Source: JAZDJP01 sp043803805 (GTDB taxonomy: Bacteria; Planctomycetota; JAZDJP01). Taken from it: a stretch of 29,839 nt of DNA. Of this stretch, positions 23,374-29,522 are shown one piece after another. Position 1 is the stretch's first letter; the number at the start of each line of letters is the position of its first letter. Below the pieces are notes generated by a model. The model made no database searches. It was not told the DNA's origin and saw only the letters and a program-made list of their open reading frames with translations. The DNA lies in contig JAZDJP010000021.1 in the NCBI GenBank assembly GCA_043803805.1, positions 1 through 29,839 on the forward strand. The letters run 5' to 3'. A program made the translations under genes and the position numbers.

Positions 23374-24882
23374 ATGCCTGTCATCACCCTGCTTCCCATG
23401 AAACGCCGCCTCGACGTCCCCGCCGGCTCGTCGCTCCGGGACGCCCTCGCGCCCGCCGGCATTGATTTTCCCTGCGGCGGCCGCGGCCAGTGCAAGGGCT
23501 GCCGGGTACTCGTGGTGAAGGGGGCGCTTCCCGTTTCCGGCGCGGACCGCCAGCGCCTTTCGGAGGAGGAACGCTCCGCCGGCTGGCGTCTCGCCTGCCA
23601 GGCGCACGTCGCGGGGGATCTCGTCCTCCAGGTTCGCCGGTGGGATTCCATCGTTCTGGAGGACGGCGGGCGGTTCGACTTCACGGCGGAGATGGATTGT
23701 GGCATCGCCGTGGACCTCGGGACGACGACGGTGGTGGCGCAACTGGTGGATCTCGAGACGGGGGAGGTCATCGCGGGCCGGTCGGGTCTGAACGCCCAGG
23801 CGAAATTCGGCGCGGACATCATGAGCCGCCTCTCCCACGCGGAGAGCGCCGCGGGACGGGAGGATCTGCGGCGCGTCGTGACCGCCCAGATCGGCGCCAT
23901 GGTGACGGCGCTGGCCGGGGAACTCCCGGAGGGCGAGGCGCTCGCCCGCGTTGTCATCGTCGGGAACACCGTGATGCAGCATTTGTTCTTCGGGGCGGAC
24001 ACCGCCTCGCTCGCCCGGCTCCCGTTCGAACCGGTTCTCTCGGGCACGGTGACGACGGACGCCGCGGCGCTCGGATGGGCGGGGGCCGGGAACGCGCCGG
24101 TATATTTTTTGCCCAACCTCGGGAGTTTCGTGGGAAGCGACATCCTCGGCGTCATCCTCGCCACGGGGGTCGCCCGGAGCGCGGAACTCGTCGGCGCGGC
24201 GGACCTGGGCACCAACGGTGAAATTCTCGTTGGCAACCGGGACGGCATTCTCGTCGCCTCGACGGCCGCCGGGCCCGCCTTCGAGGGGGCGCGGATTTCC
24301 ATGGGGATGATCGCCGGGACGGGGGCCATTGATCGGGTGTGGGTGGACGCCGGCCGGCTCGGCGGCTCCGTCATCGGCGGAGGCGCGCCCGCGGGCATCT
24401 GCGGGAGCGGCCTCGTGGACGCCGTGGCGTGCGGCCTCGACCTCGGGCGGATTGACGCGACGGGGGCTATCACGGATGGCGAGTCCTTCCCGGTCCTGCC
24501 GCCGGTGACGCTCACGGGACGCGACATCCGGGAATTGCAACTGGCCAAGGGGGCCATCGCGGCGGGGATCGAGATCCTGCTACGCCAGCGGGGGGTGAAG
24601 GCTCCCGATCTCGCGCGTTTCTTCCTCGCCGGGGCGTTCGGCAACTACATCGGGGTGGAGAGCGCCCGGCGGATCGGGCTTCTGAAATTCCCCGCCGGGA
24701 AAATCGTTCCGGTCGGAAACGCCGCCCTTCGGGGGGCCAAGATGGGGCTCTTCGCGGCGACGGCGCGGGACATGGAGGCCATCCTGCCGAAGGTGCGTCA
24801 TGTGCCGCTCGCCGAGGATCCGGCCTTTCATGAGATTTTCATGGAAGAGATGCTTTTCCCGGAACCCCCGGCGCGGGCATGA
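23374..24882 (+). CDS. Corrinoid activation/regeneration protein (RACE; ferredoxin + ASKHA, DUF4445)
   Basis: A 502-residue protein that re-reduces inactive Co(II) corrinoid to Co(I) using ATP. The N-terminal domain is a [2Fe-2S] ferredoxin with ligands C34, C40, C43 (FPCGGRGQCKGCRV) and C75 (WRLACQAH). From residue 109 an ASKHA-type ATPase follows: phosphate-1 loop IAVDLGTTTV (111-120), VIVGNTVMQHLFFG, a second Asp loop AADLGTNGEILVG and a C-terminal FFLAGAFGNYIG. This is the RACo/DUF4445 layout, not the RamA layout with two C-terminal [4Fe-4S] clusters. It is shorter than RACo because the linker between the two domains is almost absent. It serves the corrinoid protein at 18520 and probably the MttB-type system at the window end. 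Confidence 0.92.
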   Translation: MPVITLLPMKRRLDVPAGSSLRDALAPAGIDFPCGGRGQCKGCRVLVVKGALPVSGADRQRLSEEERSAGWRLACQAHVAGDLVLQVRRWDSIVLEDGGRFDFTAEMDCGIAVDLGTTTVVAQLVDLETGEVIAGRSGLNAQAKFGADIMSRLSHAESAAGREDLRRVVTAQIGAMVTALAGELPEGEALARVVIVGNTVMQHLFFGADTASLARLPFEPVLSGTVTTDAAALGWAGAGNAPVYFLPNLGSFVGSDILGVILATGVARSAELVGAADLGTNGEILVGNRDGILVASTAAGPAFEGARISMGMIAGTGAIDRVWVDAGRLGGSVIGGGAPAGICGSGLVDAVACGLDLGRIDATGAITDGESFPVLPPVTLTGRDIRELQLAKGAIAAGIEILLRQRGVKAPDLARFFLAGAFGNYIGVESARRIGLLKFPAGKIVPVGNAALRGAKMGLFAATARDMEAILPKVRHVPLAEDPAFHEIFMEEMLFPEPPARA

Positions 24883-24901
24883 TCGTCGGTCTTGTAAAGC
24901 G

Positions 24902-24929
24902 TTGACTTGAATTTTGGTTTTGATAATCT
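24902..24929 (+). promoter_or_regulatory. Candidate extended -10 promoter before the dehydrogenase cluster
   Basis: TTGACT (24902-24907), 16 bp, TGATAATCT giving an extended TGn and a -10 at 24924-24929. It lies in the 88-bp gap after the activator gene and would start the dehydrogenase-lyase-hydratase genes separately. Confidence 0.45.
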
Positions 24930-24970
24930 CCCGCGAGCGGCGGATTCGCATTTTTCGAGGAACCGGCATC

Positions 24971-26089
24971 ATGGCTCGATACCGCATTGCGTGGCTTCCC
25001 GGGGACGGCATCGGTGTCGAGGTGCTCGAGGCCGCGAGGATCGTCCTGGATAAAATCAAACTCGACGCGGTGTACATCCCCGGCGATATCGGCTGGGAAT
25101 TCTGGTGCAGGGAAGGCGACGCCCTGCCGGCGCGGACGGTGGAACTCTTGAAGGGCGTCAACGCCGCCATGTTCGGGGCCATCACCTCGAAACCCGTCAA
25201 GGCCGCCGAGGCGGAACTGGGGCCCGCGCTTCAGGGCAAGGGGATCGTTTACCGGTCGCCCATCGTCCGGATGCGCCAATTGTTTGATTTGTACATCTGC
25301 CTGCGGCCCTGCAAGGCCTACCCGGGCAATCCGTTGAATTTCAAGGAGAAGATTGATCTCGTCGTCTTCCGGGAGAACACCGAGGACCTCTACGCCGGGG
25401 TGGAATTCGCGCCGGTGCCGGCGGAATTGTCGCGGACGCTGGCGAAACTCTCCACGCCGTTCGCGCCGTTCAAGGATTTGCCGGGCGACGCCTATGCCGT
25501 CTCCTGCAAAATCAACACGCGCAAGGGGTCGGAGAGGATCGTCCGGGCGGCGTTCGAGTTCGCGAAGAAATTCAACCGGAAGAAGGTGACCGTCGTCCAC
25601 AAGGCGAACGTCGTCCGGGCGACGGACGGCCTTTTCCTCGACGCGGCGAAGGAGGTGGCGAAGGGGTATCCGGGCATCACGTTCGACGAGGCCAACATTG
25701 ACGCGATGTGCATGTGGCTTCTGAAGAACCCCTTCAATTACGATGTGCTCGTGGCTCCGAACCTGTACGGGGACATCATCTCGGATCTCTGCGCCCAGAT
25801 GGTGGGCGGTCTCGGGTTCGGCTGCTCGGGGAATATCGGGGAGAAACTCGCCGTCTTCGAGCCGACCCACGGCTCCGCGCCCAAGTACGCCGGTCAATAC
25901 AAGGTGAATCCGATCGCGACCATCCTGGCCGCCAGGATGATGCTGGAGTGGCTCGGGGAGACGGAAAAGGCCCGTCGCGTCGAGGACGCCACGGCCGCGG
26001 TCATCCGGGAGGGGAAGGTTCGCACCTATGACATGGGCGGGTCGGCGAAGACCCTCGATGTTGGGAAGGCGATTGCCGAAAAACTGTAA
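24971..26089 (+). CDS. Isocitrate/isopropylmalate dehydrogenase-family enzyme
   Basis: A 372-residue beta-decarboxylating dehydrogenase acting on a 2-hydroxy-3-substituted succinate. Family residues are R95-S96 with R100/R102 (YRSPIVRMRQ), R112, R134, Y141, K211, D268 and D272. HGSAPKYAGQYKVNP (300-314) has the Lys-Tyr pair of NADP enzymes, but the C-terminal RTYDMGGSAKT lacks the NADP-contacting Arg and looks NAD-type, so cofactor choice is unclear. The substrate loop matches neither E. coli Icd nor LeuB exactly. A true Icd is already encoded at 1460-2686. Its neighbours are a C-C lyase and a LeuCD-type hydratase, so a malate-type substrate such as 3-methylmalate or 3-isopropylmalate is plausible. 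GAGGA lies before the ATG. Confidence 0.85.
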   Translation: MARYRIAWLPGDGIGVEVLEAARIVLDKIKLDAVYIPGDIGWEFWCREGDALPARTVELLKGVNAAMFGAITSKPVKAAEAELGPALQGKGIVYRSPIVRMRQLFDLYICLRPCKAYPGNPLNFKEKIDLVVFRENTEDLYAGVEFAPVPAELSRTLAKLSTPFAPFKDLPGDAYAVSCKINTRKGSERIVRAAFEFAKKFNRKKVTVVHKANVVRATDGLFLDAAKEVAKGYPGITFDEANIDAMCMWLLKNPFNYDVLVAPNLYGDIISDLCAQMVGGLGFGCSGNIGEKLAVFEPTHGSAPKYAGQYKVNPIATILAARMMLEWLGETEKARRVEDATAAVIREGKVRTYDMGGSAKTLDVGKAIAEKL

Positions 26090-26090
26090 G

Positions 26091-26200
26091 CACGAAAACA
26101 CGAAAGAAGAAAGGAACACCTCGAAAACACGAAACAGAGGTTTGTACTTTGAAAGCATCCCTTTCGTGGTTTCGCGGCATTTCGTGATTTCGTGGTGTGT
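26091..26200. repeat. Facing CACGAAAA / TTTCGTGG arrays
   Basis: The 155-bp gap between dehydrogenase and lyase has ACACGAAA words on the left (26091-26140) and the complementary TTTCGTGG-type words on the right (26161-26200), so the RNA can form a long imperfect hairpin. It may act as a partial terminator. Confidence 0.5.
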
Positions 26201-26208
26201 GGTATCAT
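26200..26208 (+). promoter_or_regulatory. Candidate extended -10 before the lyase gene
   Basis: TGGTATCAT contains the extended TGn and a -10 with five of six matches (26203-26208). No convincing -35. Start near 26215 would leave a 30-base leader. Confidence 0.3.
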
Positions 26209-26244
26209 TTGTTCGAACCTGCAACACATGATCAGGGGGGAAAT

Positions 26245-27186
26245 ATGAAGGTAGTGAAGAAATCCACGATATTGCGGAAGGCCATCGGGGAGCGCCGGGC
26301 GGTGGTGGTCGTCGGCTGCCATGACGCGTTCAGCGCGCGCGTGATTGAACAATGCGGCTTCGAGGCCATCCAGATCTCGGGGTACGGTCTCGCGGCCAGT
26401 CTCCTCGCCAAACCTGACGTCGGGCTCCTCCAGATGAAGGACGTTCTCGACATGACCTGGAACATCGTCCAGGCGGTGGACATCCCCGTCATGGCCGACG
26501 TGGACACCGGCGGCGGGAACGCCGTGAACGCGGCCTGGATCACGGAGCGGCTCATCATGATGGGCGTCGCGGGCATGAACATCGAGGATCAGGTCTTTCC
26601 CAAACGGTGCGGCCACATGGCCGGCAAGGAGGTCATCCCCGCGGAGGAGATGGCCGGCAAGGTGCGGGCCTGCGCGGACGTCCGGGACCGGATGGATGGG
26701 GATTTCATCCTCAACGCCCGCACGGATGCCATGGCGGTCCTGGGCCTCGACGAGGCCATCCGCCGGGGAAACCTGTACATCAAGGCCGGCGCGGATCTTG
26801 TGTTCATTGACGGCATCCGGACGAGGGCGGACATCGCGCGCGCCGTGAAGGAGGTCGGGGGTCCGGTCTCCGTGAACCTCATGGACGCCGTCTCGGGGAT
26901 GAAGACGGAACTCGTTCCGATCCCGGAACTGGCCAAAATGAGAGTGGGGCGCGTGTCCATCCCGGTGGCGTCCATCATGGTGACGCACAAGGCGCTCCTG
27001 AACTTCTTCAAGGCCCTCAAAGCCTCCCCGACGGGGCTCCTGGCCGGGCGGACGGAGTGGGTATCGTCGTTCGAGGAATTCACCGACGCGGTGGGGCTCA
27101 AGGGCTACAAGGCCGCCGAGGACAGGTACCTGCCCAAGGACCGTCTCGAGCAGAAATACAAGGGCGCAAAGAAGATCGTCGGGTGA
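26245..27186 (+). CDS. Isocitrate lyase/PEP mutase-family C-C lyase (dimethylmalate / methylisocitrate lyase type)
   Basis: A 313-residue Mg-dependent TIM-barrel lyase. ISGYGLAASLLAKPDVG (44-60) gives the gate loop and D58; MADVDTGGGN (83-92) gives the metal residues D85 and D87, the same numbers as in E. coli PrpB. NIEDQVFPKRCGHMAGK (112-128) holds the lyase motif KxCGH with catalytic Cys122, which separates true lyases from PEP mutases; R159 lies in NARTDA. Overall it resembles 2,3-dimethylmalate lyase of Eubacterium barkeri more than PrpB (Met after KRCGH, no PrpB tail). Products would include pyruvate plus a monocarboxylic or dicarboxylic acid. The C-terminal 70 residues differ from both. 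GGGGGGA precedes the ATG. It is 48 bp upstream of the hydratase large subunit. Confidence 0.85.
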   Translation: MKVVKKSTILRKAIGERRAVVVVGCHDAFSARVIEQCGFEAIQISGYGLAASLLAKPDVGLLQMKDVLDMTWNIVQAVDIPVMADVDTGGGNAVNAAWITERLIMMGVAGMNIEDQVFPKRCGHMAGKEVIPAEEMAGKVRACADVRDRMDGDFILNARTDAMAVLGLDEAIRRGNLYIKAGADLVFIDGIRTRADIARAVKEVGGPVSVNLMDAVSGMKTELVPIPELAKMRVGRVSIPVASIMVTHKALLNFFKALKASPTGLLAGRTEWVSSFEEFTDAVGLKGYKAAEDRYLPKDRLEQKYKGAKKIVG

Positions 27187-27234
27187 AATTTCCCGCCACG
27201 GCGCAGGCGGCGGAAAATTTTCAAGGGGAAAACC

Positions 27235-28524
27235 ATGGGCATGACGTATGTCGAAAAACTCCTGGCGAACGTCTGCGGCAAAACGGTCGTGCGGCCGGGC
27301 GAAATCGTCGAGCCGCCGGTGGACCTGGCCATGTCCCACGAGAACGCCGCGCTCGTCATCAATCAGTTCCAGGAGATTTTCAAGGGGACGCCGCTTGCGG
27401 CGAAGGTGTGGGACCCGATGAGGATCGCCATCATCTTTGACCACCGGGTGCCGGCCGAGAGCGCCAAGACCGCGACGAACCAGAAGAAGGTCAGGGAATT
27501 CGTCACCGCCCAGAGGATCGCGCGGTTCCACGACATCCGCGGCGACGAGGGCGGCATCTGCCACCAGGTCCTGCCCGAGATGGGGTACGTCCGCCCGGGC
27601 CGGGTCCTCGTCGGCACCGACAGCCACACCACCAGCCACGGGGCGCTCGGGGCGTTCGCCTTCGGCATCGGCGCCACCGAGATGGCCTCCGTCTGGTCTC
27701 TCGGCGTCGTCCTGGGCGTCGAGGTCCCGGGCACCATCAAGGTCGAGGTGGCGGGAAAATTCCCGAGCGGCGTCTATCCGAAGGATCTCATCCTGCACCT
27801 CATCGGGACACTCACGGCCGAGGGGGCAAATTTTAAAACCCTCGAATTCCACGGCGGGACCATCCGGGCGATGAACACCTCGGGGCGCCTCGTGCTGTGT
27901 AATATGTCGGTTGAGGCGGGGGCGACGGCGGGCGTCGTCCCGCCGGATGACGAAACCCTGCGTTATCTCCGTGAGGAGGCCGGGGTGAATGAGAAGGTGG
28001 CGGTTTTCGGTCCCGACGCCGGCGCCGTCTACGAACGGACGGTGGCGGTGGATGTGTCGCGCCTCGAACCCCAGGTCGCCTGCCCGCACACGGTGGACAA
28101 CATCAAGCCGGTGGGGGCGGTGGCCGGGACGAAGGTCCAGCAGGTGGTCATCGGCTCCTGCACGAACGGGCGCCTGGACGACCTCGCGGTCGCGGCGGGG
28201 GTTCTCAAGGGAAGGAAAGTGGCCCGGGGGACGCGGATGCTGGTCTTCCCGGCGTCCTGGCGGATCTACCGCCAGGCGATGAAGGAGGGGATTCTCGGCG
28301 TTCTCATCGAGGCCGGCGCGGTGGTGTGCAATCCCGGCTGCGGGCCGTGCCTGGGCATCCACCAGGGGGCACTGGGCGATGGTGAGGTGGCGCTTTCCAC
28401 CACGAATCGGAATTTCGAGGGGCGGATGGGCAATCCGAAGAGCCAGGTGTACCTCTGTTCCCCGGCGACGGCCGCGGCGAGCGCCATCGCGGGGGCGATC
28501 ACGGATCCACGCGGGAGGGGATAG
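27235..28524 (+). CDS. LeuC/DmdA-type hydratase, large subunit
   Basis: A 429-residue [4Fe-4S] hydro-lyase subunit of the two-subunit aconitase family (3-isopropylmalate dehydratase, homoaconitase, dimethylmaleate hydratase). Cluster cysteines are C309 (IGSCTNGR), C369 and C372 (NPGCGPCLG). GGICHQVLPE (106-115), GTDSHTTSHGALGAFAFGIG (127-146) and FDHRVPAES are the conserved active-site stretches. The length and CGPCLG motif fit the shorter archaeal/bacterial LeuC2 group of about 420 residues. AAGGGG lies before the ATG. The large subunit follows the lyase by 48 bp. The annotation 3-isopropylmalate dehydratase would be the default, but leuA is absent nearby and the lyase neighbour matches the nicotinate-fermentation order of dimethylmaleate hydratase and dimethylmalate lyase. 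Confidence 0.9.
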   Translation: MGMTYVEKLLANVCGKTVVRPGEIVEPPVDLAMSHENAALVINQFQEIFKGTPLAAKVWDPMRIAIIFDHRVPAESAKTATNQKKVREFVTAQRIARFHDIRGDEGGICHQVLPEMGYVRPGRVLVGTDSHTTSHGALGAFAFGIGATEMASVWSLGVVLGVEVPGTIKVEVAGKFPSGVYPKDLILHLIGTLTAEGANFKTLEFHGGTIRAMNTSGRLVLCNMSVEAGATAGVVPPDDETLRYLREEAGVNEKVAVFGPDAGAVYERTVAVDVSRLEPQVACPHTVDNIKPVGAVAGTKVQQVVIGSCTNGRLDDLAVAAGVLKGRKVARGTRMLVFPASWRIYRQAMKEGILGVLIEAGAVVCNPGCGPCLGIHQGALGDGEVALSTTNRNFEGRMGNPKSQVYLCSPATAAASAIAGAITDPRGRG

Positions 28525-28813
28525 GGGGCAGGGAATAGGGAAGAAGAGTGCTGAGTTCTGAGTGCTGAGTGCTGAGTTTCCCGAGGGGATGGGAAATCGG
28601 AAACACAGAACGGTGTGGTAATCATGGGAAGTGAGGGATGGAAGACGAACCGGCAACCGGGAACCGCGGAAAGAAGTCGGCGAGTCAGCGAGTCGCCGAG
28701 TCGGGGAGAGAATAGGGGTTTGAAAATAATTCAGAATAAGGTTCCTTCAACTCAGCACTCAGTATTCAGCACTCAGAACTTTTGCTGATGCGGTATACGA
28801 TTGGAGAGATGAC
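28525..28813. repeat. 289-bp repeat-filled gap between hydratase subunits
   Basis: I see no gene. The gap holds GAGTGCT words of 7-bp period (28546-28580), four exact 8-bp words GTCGGCGA, GTCAGCGA, GTCGCCGA, GTCGGGGA (28676-28707), the core also found at 23300 (28726-28755), and CACTCAG words of 7-bp period (28749-28776). The first and last arrays are complementary to each other and can form a stem that encloses the rest. The Shine-Dalgarno GGAGAG for the small subunit follows. Confidence 0.65.
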
Positions 28814-29320
28814 ATGAGCGCAAAAGTCGTGTTCACGGCCGGAGACGACGTTTCGACGGACGCCATCTATCCCGGTCGTTTCATGGCGACGGTGCTTCCG
28901 ACGGAGACGCCGGCGTTCGCTTTCGCGGACAACGCGGCGTTCAACGGGAAACTCAAGGCGAAACAGGCGCCCCCGGGGAGCGTGGTGGTGGCCGGCGCGA
29001 ACTTCGGCTGCGGGTCCTCCCGGGAACAGGCGGTGTCGTGTCTGGCCGGGTACGGTCTTGTCATTGTGGCGAAGGGATTCGCCCGTATCTTCCTCCAGAA
29101 CGCCATCAATCTGGGTCTCGCGGTCGTCATCTGCCCGGAGATCGAGGCAACGGAGGGCGACGATATCGAGATCACGGCGAAGGAGGTGGTGAACCGGACG
29201 ACCGGAAAGCGGTTCGCCGTCGCGCCTCTTCCCAAGTCCCGCCAGGCCATCCTCGACGCAGGCGGCCTCATCCCCTATACGCGGAAGAAATTGTTGGAGC
29301 GAGGGGAGGGGCGTGGATAG
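28814..29320 (+). CDS. LeuD/DmdB-type hydratase, small subunit
   Basis: A 168-residue swivelling-domain subunit that partners the large subunit at 27235. GDDVSTDAIYPGRF (10-23) and GANFGCGSSREQA (61-73) are family motifs. In archaeal relatives the four residues after IxPG-x set specificity: YLRT in homoaconitase and YLVY in isopropylmalate isomerase (from memory of the methanogen work). Here the stretch reads FMAT (23-26), without the Arg that binds a second distal carboxylate. This suggests a substrate with a small non-charged side group rather than a tricarboxylate. The 289-bp separation from the large subunit is odd, as these subunits usually lie end to end. Confidence 0.9.
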   Translation: MSAKVVFTAGDDVSTDAIYPGRFMATVLPTETPAFAFADNAAFNGKLKAKQAPPGSVVVAGANFGCGSSREQAVSCLAGYGLVIVAKGFARIFLQNAINLGLAVVICPEIEATEGDDIEITAKEVVNRTTGKRFAVAPLPKSRQAILDAGGLIPYTRKKLLERGEGRG

Positions 29321-29338
29321 GCAGCGAAATGGGGAGAA

Positions 29339-29414
29339 GTGCTGAGTACTGAGTGCTGGGTGCTGAGATGGAAGGGGGAATGAAATTTCGAATGCCGAGT
29401 TCCGAATGTCGAAT
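29339..29414. repeat. Two adjacent 7-bp-period arrays
   Basis: GTGCTGA, GTACTGA, GTGCTGG, GTGCTGA (29339-29366) and TTCGAAT, GCCGAGT, TCCGAAT, GTCGAAT (29387-29414), each four units in perfect register. They lie between convergent genes. The second array uses the same word as 9799-9833. Confidence 0.6.
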
Positions 29415-29494
29415 TTATTTGCCGGATGTTATGAATTAGCTCGATTTCGTGTTTTCGCGACCCTTTCGCGTTCCCGTGGTGCGGTGTTTCTGCG

Positions 29495-29522
29495 ATCCAC
29501 GAACCACGATTCACGACTCACG
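29495..29522. repeat. Four-unit 7-bp array over the MttB stop codon
   Basis: ATCCACG, AACCACG, ATTCACG, ACTCACG in exact register. The last unit contains the stop codon of the minus-strand MttB-family gene (29518-29520). Confidence 0.6.

Noticed and set aside
26205..26230. tRNA T-arm because of TTCGAAC
   Set aside because: No acceptor stem, anticodon arm or D-arm can be placed around it; it is a chance palindrome in the lyase leader.
26026..28656. Very long open frame on the minus strand opposite the lyase and hydratase genes
   Set aside because: It is a high-GC shadow of the plus-strand genes, with Arg/His/Pro-rich sequence and no family motif. The same holds for long frames opposite icd, acnA and the GH4 gene.
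28546..28776. CRISPR array
   Set aside because: Repeats are only 7-8 bp, contiguous and degenerate, with no spacers of constant length and no cas genes.
24971..29320. Plain leucine operon (leuB, leuC, leuD)
   Set aside because: Not excluded, but leuA is absent, a C-C lyase is inserted, and the LeuD loop and the dehydrogenase substrate loop are atypical, so I left gene symbols empty.
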